A stretch of 16,583 nt of DNA from Shimia sp041624275. Its GTDB lineage: Bacteria > Pseudomonadota > Alphaproteobacteria > Rhodobacterales > Rhodobacteraceae. Within the stretch, counting starts at the first letter, position 1, and the number at the start of each line of letters is the position of its first letter. Positions 6,585 to 14,054 of this stretch are shown in pieces. A program made the position numbers and the translations under genes. Below the pieces are notes generated by a model. The model did not search any database, had not been told where the DNA came from, and saw only the letters and a list, made by a program, of their open reading frames with translations. The stretch lies in NCBI RefSeq assembly GCF_041624275.1, contig NZ_JBFJVE010000044.1, forward strand, positions 1-16,583, read 5' to 3'.

Positions 6585-6631
6585 GGCGCGGCCGGCGCGC
6601 GGCGCATCCGGCAGGCGGCAACGGCCATCAG

Positions 6632-6673
6632 GCCCCGGTGACGACGAGAAAAAGCGTCGTTTCCGGGGCTTTT
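6632..6673 (+). terminator. Strong intrinsic terminator after metZ
   Basis: GCCCCGG (6632-6638) and ACGACG (6641-6646) pair with CGTCGT (6655-6660) and CCGGGGC (6663-6669). Only a two-base internal mismatch (TG opposite TT) and an 8-base A-rich loop interrupt the helix. TTTT follows at 6670-6673. It lies 48 bases beyond the metZ stop and separates metZ from folE2. Confidence 0.85.
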
Positions 6674-6747
6674 CCTTTCGAAATTGGATATTCCTGCCCA
6701 TATGCACTAGTGTAATTTGGCCGCAGGACGCGAAAAGGCAGAAACGC

Positions 6748-7848
6748 ATGAACATCCAATCGCCCGATTCCAAGGACGAAGGCGCCCGCCGCGAGGCGGT
6801 CGAGGCGCTGGCCCGGCTGCGCGCCTGGGCCGCCAGCGCGACGCCGACCGAAATCGCCGAGCTCGACCCGGCGATTGCGCGGCTGTTGCCGGACCAGCCG
6901 CTGGCCAACTATCCCGATCTGTCGCGCGACTACCCGCAGGACTTCCGGGTCGACGAGGCCTATCGTGCCTCGCTGCCCGATTTGCAGAACGGCCCGTCGA
7001 GCCTGATCAAGGGGGAAAAGCAGCAGATCCAGCATGTGGGGATTTCCAATTTCCGCCTGCCGATCCGCTATCATTCGCGCGACAATGGCGATGTGACGCT
7101 GGAAACCAGCGTCACCGGAACCGTCAGTCTGGATGCCGAGAAAAAGGGCATCAACATGTCGCGCATCATGCGGTCTTTCTACAAGCACGCGGAAAAGACC
7201 TTCAGCTTTGATGTGATGGAACAGGCGCTGGCGGATTATGTCAGCGATCTGGAAACCGTCGATGCGCGCATCCAGATGCGGTTCAGCTATCCGATGCGCA
7301 TCGCCTCGCTGCGCTCGGGGCTGGAGGGCTATCAGTATTACGACATCGCCATGGAAAAGGTGCAGGTCGGCGGGGCGCTGCACAAGGTGATGCATCTGGA
7401 CTATGTCTACTCCTCGACCTGCCCCTGTTCGCTGGAGCTGAGCGAACATGCGCGCCAGTCGCGCGGGCAGCTGGCGACGCCGCATTCGCAGCGCTCGGTG
7501 GCGCGGATCTCGGTGCAGGTGCTGCCGGGCGGGCGGCTGTGGTTCGAGGACCTGATCGACATGTGCCGGCGCGCGGTGCCGACCGAGACTCAGATCATGG
7601 TCAAGCGCGAGGACGAACAGGCCTTTGCCGAGCTCAACGCCGCCAACCCGATTTTCGTCGAGGACGCCGCGCGGCTGTTCTGCGAGCAGCTCAAGGCCGA
7701 TCCGCGTATCGGCGATTTCCGCGTCGTGGCCAGCCATCAGGAAAGCCTGCACAGCCATGACGCGGTGTCGATCCTGACCGATGGGCCTTTCTTTGCCTCG
7801 GCTTCGCTGGACCCGAAACTGTTCAACACCCTGTTCCACGTCGGCTGA
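6748..7848 (+). CDS. folE2: GTP cyclohydrolase I type IB, FolE2
   Basis: Encodes 366 residues. FolE2 converts GTP to 7,8-dihydroneopterin triphosphate, the first step toward tetrahydrofolate and some modified-nucleoside pathways; unlike FolE it does not strictly need zinc. Family signatures seen: D-Q-P-L-A-N-Y-P-D-L-S-R-D, H-V-G-I-S-N-F-R-L-P-I, K-K-G-I-N-M-S-R-I-M-R-S-F-Y, and S-S-T-C-P-C-S-L-E-L-S-E-H with C225, C227 and H234. R-G-Q-L-A-T-P-H-S-Q-R-S follows, then V-E-D-A-A-R near residue 308, and V-V-A-S-H-Q-E-S-L-H-S-H-D-A near the end. The roughly 60-residue N-terminal Ala/Arg/Glu-rich lead is less conserved. The ribosome-binding site is weak (AAAGGCAG). It is preceded by the metZ terminator and an 8-base palindrome CACTAGTG at 6705-6712. 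I see no recognisable Zur box, although Zur controls folE2 in some bacteria. Confidence 0.95.
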   Translation: MNIQSPDSKDEGARREAVEALARLRAWAASATPTEIAELDPAIARLLPDQPLANYPDLSRDYPQDFRVDEAYRASLPDLQNGPSSLIKGEKQQIQHVGISNFRLPIRYHSRDNGDVTLETSVTGTVSLDAEKKGINMSRIMRSFYKHAEKTFSFDVMEQALADYVSDLETVDARIQMRFSYPMRIASLRSGLEGYQYYDIAMEKVQVGGALHKVMHLDYVYSSTCPCSLELSEHARQSRGQLATPHSQRSVARISVQVLPGGRLWFEDLIDMCRRAVPTETQIMVKREDEQAFAELNAANPIFVEDAARLFCEQLKADPRIGDFRVVASHQESLHSHDAVSILTDGPFFASASLDPKLFNTLFHVG

Positions 7849-8061
7849 GCGGGGCGCGCGGCCCTTCGTCCCGATTGTTGAAATACCGTATGGCGTTCGG
7901 GCGATGCGGGCGACGGCTATGCCCCGTGTCGCATCGGTCGCAGGCGGGTGGCGGGGCTCGAACCTCATTCGGGAAACCGGCCATTTGCGCCGCGCGCCGG
8001 CCCGGTGCCGGCGCCAACTGGATGCTTGACACCGGCGAGCCTGCGCGCCAACGCTGCGCTC

Positions 8062-9510
8062 ATGATTGACCTGCGACCCGTCGGATACGTGATCGGCCTG
8101 TTGGTGGCCCTGCTTGGTCTGACCATGCTGTTGCCGATGCTGGTCGATTTCGCCTCGGGCAATGACCACTGGCCGGTGTTTCTGGAATCCGCGATCCTGA
8201 CCTTCGTGACCGGCGGCTTCGTTGCCCTGTCCTGTCAGACCGCCAAGGGCAAGGGGCTGACCATCCAGCAGACCTTTCTTTTGACCACCGGGGTCTGGCT
8301 GACCCTGCCCCTGTTCGGCGCCCTGCCGTTTCTGCTCGGCGAGACCGATGCCCGCTTTGTCGATGCCTTCTTCGAGGCGATGTCGGGTCTCACCACCACC
8401 GGCTCGACGGTGTTTTCCGGGCTCGAGGAACTGCCCAAGGGGCTGTTGCTGTGGCGCGGTCTGCTGCAGTGGCTGGGCGGTATCGGCATCATTGTCGTCG
8501 CCATGGTCTTCCTGCCCGAGCTGCGGGTCGGCGGCATGCAGATCTTCCGCTCCGAAGGCTTCGATACCTTTGGCAAGATCCTGCCGCGGGCGACGGAAAT
8601 CTCTTCGCGGATCTCGGTGATCTACCTGGCGCTGACCATGATGTGCGCGCTGGCCTACCTGATGACCGGGATGAACGGCTTTGACGCCACGGTGCATGCG
8701 ATGACCACGATCGCCACCGGCGGCTTTGCCAATTACGATGCCTCCTTCGGGGCCTTCGCGGGCGGCGCGGAATATGTCGCCGTGGTTTTCATGCTGCTGG
8801 CCGCGCTGCCCTTCGTGCGTTTCGTCCAGCTTACCGCGGGCAGCGCGCAGCCCTTGTTCGGAGACAGCCAGATCCGGGCCTTCTTCCTGACCGCGGCGGC
8901 GATCGTGGCGGTGATCGGCCTGTGGCAGTTCCTGGTCGCCGGCGTGCAGACCGAAGCCGGTATCCGCAAGGTGCTGTTCAACACGGTGTCGATCCTGACC
9001 GGCACCGGCTATGCCAGTACCGACTACATGATGTGGGGCAGCTTTCCGGTGGTGGTGCTGTTCTTTACCGGGCTGATCGGCGGCTGCGCCGGGTCGACCG
9101 CCTGCTCGATCAAGGTCTTCCGCTACCAGCTGCTCTTTGCCTCGATCAAGATCCAGCTGTTGCAGATCCAGCAGCCGCGCGGCGTGTTCACGCCCCGCTA
9201 TCAGGGGCGGCGCATCGACGAGGAGGTGCTGAACTCGGTGATGTCCTTCTTTGTCTTCTTCACGGTCACCATGGGGCTGCTGGCGGTGGTGTTGGGGCTG
9301 ACCGGGCTGGATTTCACCACTGCGCTGTCCGGCGCCGCAGCCGCGCTGGCCAATATCGGCCCCGGCCTGGGCGAGCGGATCGGGCCGGCCGGCAATTTCG
9401 CCTCGCTCAACGACACTGCCAAATGGGTTCTGAGCGCCGGCATGCTGATCGGGCGGCTCGAGCTGCTGGCGGTCTATGCCATCCTGACCACCCAGTTCTG
9501 GAGGGCCTGA
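8062..9510 (+). CDS. trkH: TrkH-family potassium uptake protein
   Basis: Encodes 482 residues, the normal TrkH length. TrkH is the potassium-translocating membrane subunit of the Trk system and is gated by the cytoplasmic NAD/ATP-binding TrkA; no trkA is in the window. The protein consists of four repeated M1-P-M2 units. The filter glycines are visible in each pore loop: T-T-T-G-S-T (G114), I-A-T-G-G-F (G220), L-T-G-T-G-Y-A-S (G314-G316) and N-I-G-P-G-L (G433). G-C-A-G-S-T-A-C-S-I-K-V-F-R follows the third loop, as in the family. I chose ATG 8062 (MIDLRPVGYVIGLL) because the first membrane helix begins there. The frame is open 38 codons further upstream but encodes a polar, Arg/Pro-rich stretch with no family resemblance. 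No clear Shine-Dalgarno precedes 8062. The 213-bp spacer after folE2 holds nothing I can assign. Confidence 0.93.
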   Translation: MIDLRPVGYVIGLLVALLGLTMLLPMLVDFASGNDHWPVFLESAILTFVTGGFVALSCQTAKGKGLTIQQTFLLTTGVWLTLPLFGALPFLLGETDARFVDAFFEAMSGLTTTGSTVFSGLEELPKGLLLWRGLLQWLGGIGIIVVAMVFLPELRVGGMQIFRSEGFDTFGKILPRATEISSRISVIYLALTMMCALAYLMTGMNGFDATVHAMTTIATGGFANYDASFGAFAGGAEYVAVVFMLLAALPFVRFVQLTAGSAQPLFGDSQIRAFFLTAAAIVAVIGLWQFLVAGVQTEAGIRKVLFNTVSILTGTGYASTDYMMWGSFPVVVLFFTGLIGGCAGSTACSIKVFRYQLLFASIKIQLLQIQQPRGVFTPRYQGRRIDEEVLNSVMSFFVFFTVTMGLLAVVLGLTGLDFTTALSGAAAALANIGPGLGERIGPAGNFASLNDTAKWVLSAGMLIGRLELLAVYAILTTQFWRA

Positions 9511-9511
9511 C

Positions 9512-11125
9512 ATGAGCGGCCGACCACTTGGCGCGCAGCTGTCGCATATGCTGAAGGCGCGCGGCATCGACACGATCTTCGGCATTCCCGGCGTTCACAA
9601 CGTCGAGATGTATCGCGGCATCGAAGAGGCCGGGATCCGCCACGTGCTGGCGCGCCACGAGCAGGGGGCGGGCTTCATGGCCGATGGCTATGCCCGCGCT
9701 TCGGGGCGTCCGGGTGTGGCCTATGTCATCACCGGCCCCGGCCTGTGCAACATCATGACCCCGATGGGGCAGGCCTATAGCGACAGCGTGCCGATGCTGG
9801 TGCTGTCCTCCTGCCTCGACGAGGCGGCGGCACGGCGCGGCCAGCTGCACCAGATGCGCGATCAGCAGGGCGCGGCGGCCACGGTCTGCGACTGGAGCGA
9901 AACGGCGCAGAGCGCGGCGGCCGCCTATACGCTGGTCGATCGGGCGCTGGCGGAATTCCGCGCCGGACGGCCGCGTCCCAAGCACATTCAGGTGCCGATC
10001 GCGCTGCTGGGGCAGGAGGCCGCCCCGGCGCCGGCTGAGGCGGCCGCTGCCGGGACGTCCGGCCCGCAAGGCCTGGCGGGGCTCGAGGGTTTCGCCAGCA
10101 AGCTGAGGGCCGCGAAACGGCCGCTGTTCATCCTTGGTGGCGGGCTTGCGCGGCGCGCAGAGTCCGGCCAGGCCGCCGATCCGGCGCCGGTCCGCGAGAT
10201 GATCCGGCGCAGCGGTGCGGCGGCCTTCATGACCTATGCCGGTTCCGGCCTTCTGGCGGCGGACGAGCCGATGAGCTTTGGCTGCTACCTTGGCCGCGCG
10301 GAAAGCGAAACCATTCTGGGCGGGGCCGACATGGTCGTCGCCATCGGCACCGAACTCTCCGAATGCGACCTGTGGCGCAACCGGCTGGGGCACGGTGGCA
10401 CGCTGGTGCGGGTCGACATCGACCCCGAGGTGCTGGCCGACGAGCATCGCGCCGAGATCACCTTTCGCGCCGATGCCATGGCGTTCGTTCGCGGGCTTGT
10501 CGCCCATCTGCCGCAGGCCGGAGCGGCAGCGAAATGGGATGCCGCCGAAATCGCCGCTGCGCGGCAGCGCTGGCGCGCCGAGGCTGACAGCGACCGCCCG
10601 GGCATCGTGCCGATCTGCGATGCGCTGCGCGCGGTGATGCCGCAACAGGCGATGATCTATTCCGACATGACCCAGTTCGCCTATGTCGCCAAGGAGGTCT
10701 GGGACATGGATCGCCCGGGACACTGGCACCATCCGACGGGTTTCGGAACCCTTGGTTACGCGCTGCCGGCGGCCATCGGCGGCGCCCTGGCGCGGCCCGG
10801 CCTGCCGACGCTCTGCATCGCCGGCGACTACGGGTTTCAGTACACGCTGCAGGAATTGGGAACCGCCGTCGAACTGGGGCTGGCGATGCCGATCCTGCTG
10901 TGGGACAACAGCAAGCTGAAAGAGATCGAGGACGCCATGGTGCAGTCCCAGATCGCGCCCAACGCGGTGGTGGCCCGGAACCCGGATTTTTGCAGGCTGG
11001 CCGAGGCCTACGGCGCCCATGCCGCCGAACCGGCGACCCTGGACGCCCTGCAAGAGGCCCTGCTTGCGGCCCTCGGGGCCGACCGCCCGACCCTTATCCG
11101 GATGACCCCGGCGCTGGGCGCCTGA
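9512..11125 (+). CDS. ThDP-dependent enzyme of the acetolactate synthase / 2-oxoacid decarboxylase family, AruI-like
   Basis: Encodes 537 residues with the three-domain ThDP fold. The N-terminal PYR domain has I-F-G-I-P-G-V-H-N and the catalytic glutamate E50 in R-H-E-Q-G-A-G-F-M-A-D-G-Y-A-R. The central domain includes F-I-L-G-G-G-L-A-R-R and an Ala/Pro linker near 170-185. The C-terminal PP domain has the metal/diphosphate motif as G438-D439-Y440-G441-F, closing at W-D465-N466. Tyrosine replaces the usual second glycine of GDG, and Asp-Asn replaces Asn-Asn. The P-G-V-H-N-V-E-M-Y-R-G opening and L-Q-E-L-G-T-A-V-E region resemble AruI, 5-guanidino-2-oxopentanoate decarboxylase of the arginine transaminase pathway. 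This is inferred; a generic acetolactate-synthase-like enzyme is the alternative. The ATG is one base after the trkH stop and has GGAGGG at 9500-9505, so the two are co-transcribed and probably translationally coupled. No partner aminotransferase is present. Confidence 0.82.
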   Translation: MSGRPLGAQLSHMLKARGIDTIFGIPGVHNVEMYRGIEEAGIRHVLARHEQGAGFMADGYARASGRPGVAYVITGPGLCNIMTPMGQAYSDSVPMLVLSSCLDEAAARRGQLHQMRDQQGAAATVCDWSETAQSAAAAYTLVDRALAEFRAGRPRPKHIQVPIALLGQEAAPAPAEAAAAGTSGPQGLAGLEGFASKLRAAKRPLFILGGGLARRAESGQAADPAPVREMIRRSGAAAFMTYAGSGLLAADEPMSFGCYLGRAESETILGGADMVVAIGTELSECDLWRNRLGHGGTLVRVDIDPEVLADEHRAEITFRADAMAFVRGLVAHLPQAGAAAKWDAAEIAAARQRWRAEADSDRPGIVPICDALRAVMPQQAMIYSDMTQFAYVAKEVWDMDRPGHWHHPTGFGTLGYALPAAIGGALARPGLPTLCIAGDYGFQYTLQELGTAVELGLAMPILLWDNSKLKEIEDAMVQSQIAPNAVVARNPDFCRLAEAYGAHAAEPATLDALQEALLAALGADRPTLIRMTPALGA

Positions 11126-11145
11126 GCCCGGCCGCATGAACGCAA

Positions 11146-11178
11146 AAGGCCGCGGGGAGATCCCGCGGCCTTGTTCTG
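11146..11178. terminator. Bidirectional intrinsic terminator between convergent genes
   Basis: AAGGCCGCGGG (11146-11156) pairs perfectly with CCCGCGGCCTT (11162-11172) across a 5-base loop, GAGAT. On the plus strand it continues TTGTTCT; on the minus strand it continues TTTTGCG. It lies 20 bases after the ThDP enzyme gene and 31 bases beyond the end of the minus-strand gene, so it can serve both. Confidence 0.8.
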
Positions 11179-11203
11179 CATCCTGTTTCAGGGGCTGGCC
11201 GGA

Positions 11204-12970
11204 TCAGTTCCAGCAGCTCACCAGCACCGTCATTTCGCTGCCCAGGCGGGTCAGGTCTTCGGGCGCCTGTCCGCTGTCGCCGGCAGCGCCGGTCGCGCGC
11301 AGACCCATATCGCCCAGCAGGCTGCGGATGGTGTCAGAGCCGAGCGCGAAACTGACGTCCTCGGGCAATTGCCGTCCGGCCTCGGTGACCTTGGGCAGCA
11401 GCATGCCCATGACGCCGCCCTGGCCGTCGAGAACCGGGCCGCCGACGTCGCCGGGCTGGGCCGTCAGGGCCAGCCGCTTGAGTTCGCTTTCACCCTGAAG
11501 CCCGCGGACATCCGAAAGCGTGCCGAAGGTCATCGTCGGCGCGCCGAGCAGGCCGCCATAGGAATAGCCGGCCACGGCGATCTCGGATTGCAGCCGGGCA
11601 TCGCCCTCGCGCAGGCCGGCTACGCGCATCGGCGACAGGGCCCCCTCGGGGCGCAGCACCGCGATGCCGAGTGCCTCGTCGCGGGCGACAACCTCGGCCG
11701 GATAGGCGTTTTCCAGCGTGATGCGCGTGCATTCGCGCACCGCTTCGGCGGCGGTGACGACCGTGCCCGCGCCATCGACGAAAAAGCCCGAGCGCGACAG
11801 TTTCGGCTTGCGGATTTCCAGCCCCGACACCAGGTCGATGCTTTGTTCCGCGTTGCTGCCGGCGGCCGGGTCCAGTACCCCGTCGAGGCGGGTGAACGAA
11901 GACCGCATGTCTTCGAGAATGCGGCTGCGGCGCTCTTCGTCGCCGGCCGGCCAGACCAGCGTGAAGCCCTTGATCTCGCCGTCCCTGAGGCTGGCTTCGG
12001 TATGGGAGACGATGCGCTCGTTGCGGCCGGTCAGCAAAAAGCTGTTGCCCTTGCGCGTGCGCTCGCCCTCGAGCGGCACGATCTCGAGCGTCTGCATGAT
12101 GTCGTAGAGCCCGAACAGCGTGTTCTGATCGCCGGCCTGGCTGATCAGCACCACCTGTGCCGGAATATCGCCGCTGGCGGCAAAACGCTGGAAGGGGAAT
12201 TCGGTGTCGGCCGGCGTCACCACGCCCATCGGCAGGCGCATTTCGATCCCCGCCTCGGGCGCGGTCACAAGGCGCATGTCCATGCCTTCGAGCACCGCGA
12301 AATACTGGCCGCGCAGCTTGGCGCGCTGGAGGGTCGTCAGGATGCCGGTCGGCTCGTGGCCGTTCTCGCTTTGCCAGGCCGCCATCGAGCGCCGCGTGCC
12401 GCGCCCGAAATCGCCGTCGATCGCGGCATCGTAGAACCCGGCCCATCTGAGCCAGACCTGCAGTTCCTTGCGCTCTTCCTTGCCGAGCCGCGATTCCCCC
12501 AGCCGCGCCTCGCGCGGCGTCTCGTCCACCGGCTCGGGTTCGGGCGCCGGTTCCGGCTCGGCCATGGCCACCTGTTCGGCCGGGCTCTGCTGCGCCTCGG
12601 CCTCGGTTTCGGTCTCGGCCGCAGCGGTCAGCGCATCGCTGCCCACCGGCCAGAACTGGCTTTGAAAGGTCCGGGCGTCGGTGATGTAGCTGTCACGCGG
12701 GATCAGCCGCTCGCTGCGCAGGACATTCAGCACCCGCTGCGCATCGGGGCGCGAATAGGGGCCAAGCGCCAGGGCGTACCAGCCGCCGCCCAGCGAAAAC
12801 CCGTTCACGTCCTGCATGTCGCGGGCATAGGTGCGGGCGCGCTGCTGGGCCACGGTCAGGCTGGGCTGGGCCTCGATCTGGACCCATACGGTTTCGGGGG
12901 AGGTCTGGGAAATGGCGCTGTGAGCCGAGACTATGGCGAAAAAACAAAGCGAAAGGAAAACGCGGAACAT
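11204..12970 (-). CDS. Exported trypsin-fold protein with SPOR-like and peptidoglycan-binding domains, catalytic triad apparently lost
   Basis: Encodes 588 residues from ATG 12968-12970 (MFRVFLSLCFFAIVSAHSA), chosen because a signal peptide starts there; cleavage is likely near residue 20. Domains in order: a SPOR-like region at about 27-105 (W-V-Q-I-E-A-Q and G-G-G-W-Y-A-L-A-L-G-P-Y); an acidic Glu/Pro/Ala linker at 115-155; a PG_binding_1-like domain at 163-222 (G-F-Y-D-A-A-I-D-G-D-F-G-R-G-T-R); a middle region of unknown fold; and a chymotrypsin/DegP-like domain at about 392-555. Aligning that domain by eye with S1C proteases, the histidine position of V-V-T-A-A-E-A-V is E409, the aspartate position of L-G-I-A-V-L is G435, and the nucleophile position of P-G-D-V-G-G-P is V509. 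All three catalytic residues appear replaced while the surrounding fold motifs remain. A periplasmic, wall-binding, non-catalytic role is inferred. It is divergent from glyQ. Confidence 0.82.
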   Translation of the reverse strand: MFRVFLSLCFFAIVSAHSAISQTSPETVWVQIEAQPSLTVAQQRARTYARDMQDVNGFSLGGGWYALALGPYSRPDAQRVLNVLRSERLIPRDSYITDARTFQSQFWPVGSDALTAAAETETEAEAQQSPAEQVAMAEPEPAPEPEPVDETPREARLGESRLGKEERKELQVWLRWAGFYDAAIDGDFGRGTRRSMAAWQSENGHEPTGILTTLQRAKLRGQYFAVLEGMDMRLVTAPEAGIEMRLPMGVVTPADTEFPFQRFAASGDIPAQVVLISQAGDQNTLFGLYDIMQTLEIVPLEGERTRKGNSFLLTGRNERIVSHTEASLRDGEIKGFTLVWPAGDEERRSRILEDMRSSFTRLDGVLDPAAGSNAEQSIDLVSGLEIRKPKLSRSGFFVDGAGTVVTAAEAVRECTRITLENAYPAEVVARDEALGIAVLRPEGALSPMRVAGLREGDARLQSEIAVAGYSYGGLLGAPTMTFGTLSDVRGLQGESELKRLALTAQPGDVGGPVLDGQGGVMGMLLPKVTEAGRQLPEDVSFALGSDTIRSLLGDMGLRATGAAGDSGQAPEDLTRLGSEMTVLVSCWN

Positions 12971-13067
12971 ATGGCTTCGGGGCCCCTGCAAAAGGATAAC
13001 TGGTGTTTGATCCTCATCTTTATCAAATCCGGCGTTGCATGCACCCCAATTTTGCGTCAGCACGCAA

Positions 13068-13098
13068 TTGACCCCAAGACTGTGGCGTCATAGGTAAT
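13068..13098 (+). promoter_or_regulatory. Possible glyQ promoter
   Basis: TTGACC at 13068-13073 is a close -35 match. The best -10 candidate is GGTAAT at 13093-13098, matching 4 of 6, but the 19-base spacing is long; TAGGTA at 13091 has 17-base spacing and matches poorly. It lies 27 bases upstream of the glyQ start. Given the weak -10, this is tentative. Confidence 0.3.
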
Positions 13099-13124
13099 CC
13101 CCCGACATTCCAGAAGGTGGTTCC

Positions 13125-14054
13125 ATGGCTCAGAACGACAGCAAACCGCGCAGTTTTCAGGAGATCATCCTGCGGCTTCAGGCCTATTGGGCCGAAAAGG
13201 GCTGTGCCGTGATGCAGCCCTATGACATGGAAGTGGGCGCGGGCACCTTCCACCCGGCCACCACGCTGCGGTCTCTGGGGACCAACCCCTGGGCGGCGGC
13301 CTATGTGCAGCCCTCGCGCCGCCCCACCGACGGGCGCTATGGCGAGAACCCCAACCGGTTGCAGCACTACTACCAGTATCAGGTGCTGATCAAACCCTCG
13401 CCGCCCGATCTTCAGGCGCTCTATCTCGGCAGCCTCGAGGCCATCGGCATCGACATGGAACTGCATGACATCCGCTTTGTCGAGGACGACTGGGAATCGC
13501 CCACGCTCGGCGCATGGGGGCTGGGCTGGGAGGTCTGGTGCGACGGCATGGAAGTTTCGCAGTTCACCTATTTCCAGCAGGTCGGTGGCCACGACTGCCA
13601 CCCGGTCTCGGGCGAGCTGACCTATGGTCTGGAACGTCTGGCGATGTATGTCCTGGGCGTCGATCACGTGATGGACATGCCCTTCAACGACCCCGACGCG
13701 CCGATCGCGCTCAGCTATGGCGATGTCTTCAAGCAGACCGAACAGGAATATTCGCGCTGGAACTTCGATGTGGCCAACACCGAGGTGCTGCTGAAGCAGT
13801 TCGAAGAGGCCGAGGCCGAATGCGGCAAGATCCTTGCACAGGAACATGTCGACCCGAAAACCGGCAAACGCATCATCATGGCGCACCCCGCCTATGACCA
13901 GTGCATCAAGGCCAGCCACCTGTTCAACCTTCTGGACGCGCGTGGCGTGATCTCGGTCACCGAGCGTCAGGCCTATATCGGACGGGTGCGGGCGCTGGCC
14001 AAACAATGCGCCGATGCCTTCGTGCAGACCGAGGCCGGGGGGCACGCGGCGTGA
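13125..14054 (+). CDS. glyQ: Glycyl-tRNA synthetase alpha subunit
   Basis: Encodes 309 residues, the usual length. GlyQ is the class II catalytic core of the tetrameric bacterial glycyl-tRNA synthetase. It activates glycine with ATP and needs the beta subunit for tRNA binding. Highly conserved stretches are visible: F-Q-E-I-I-L-R-L-Q-A-Y-W, G-C-A-V-M-Q-P-Y-D-M-E-V-G-A-G-T-F-H-P-A-T, L-G-T-N-P-W-A-A-A-Y-V-Q-P-S-R-R-P-T-D-G, R-L-Q-H-Y-Y-Q-Y-Q-V, E-V-W-C-D-G-M-E-V-S-Q-F-T-Y-F-Q-Q and S-G-E-L-T-Y-G-L-E-R-L (motif 3 region). The start is supported by GAAGG at 13113-13117, seven bases upstream. Its stop overlaps the next gene's GTG start (GTGA at 14051-14054), and glyS follows that gene in the same operon. 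Confidence 0.98.
   Translation: MAQNDSKPRSFQEIILRLQAYWAEKGCAVMQPYDMEVGAGTFHPATTLRSLGTNPWAAAYVQPSRRPTDGRYGENPNRLQHYYQYQVLIKPSPPDLQALYLGSLEAIGIDMELHDIRFVEDDWESPTLGAWGLGWEVWCDGMEVSQFTYFQQVGGHDCHPVSGELTYGLERLAMYVLGVDHVMDMPFNDPDAPIALSYGDVFKQTEQEYSRWNFDVANTEVLLKQFEEAEAECGKILAQEHVDPKTGKRIIMAHPAYDQCIKASHLFNLLDARGVISVTERQAYIGRVRALAKQCADAFVQTEAGGHAA

Noticed and set aside
7940..8000. GGTTCGAGCCCC on the minus strand, resembling a tRNA T-loop
   Set aside because: The bases flanking the TTCGAGC loop (TGAGG and CCCGC) do not form a T-stem, and no matching acceptor, D or anticodon arms are visible nearby.
7948..8061. In-frame 38-codon N-terminal extension of the TrkH gene from an upstream ATG
   Set aside because: The extension is polar and Arg/Pro-rich, unlike any TrkH N-terminus, and has no good Shine-Dalgarno. 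The first membrane helix begins directly after the ATG at 8062.
6628..9585. Minus-strand open frame of 985 codons opposite folE2 and trkH
   Set aside because: It has a low-complexity His/Gln/Gly/Arg-rich composition and lies opposite two clearly conserved genes. It is a codon-bias artefact.
13006..13027. FNR/FnrL binding site
   Set aside because: The half-sites TTGAT and ATCAA are present, but the spacer is ten bases instead of four, so it does not fit the FNR consensus. It is kept only as an unexplained palindrome.
11171..13093. Plus-strand open frame of 640 codons opposite the trypsin-fold gene
   Set aside because: The minus-strand reading has a signal peptide and recognisable domains in order. 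The plus-strand reading shows none and has shadow-like composition.
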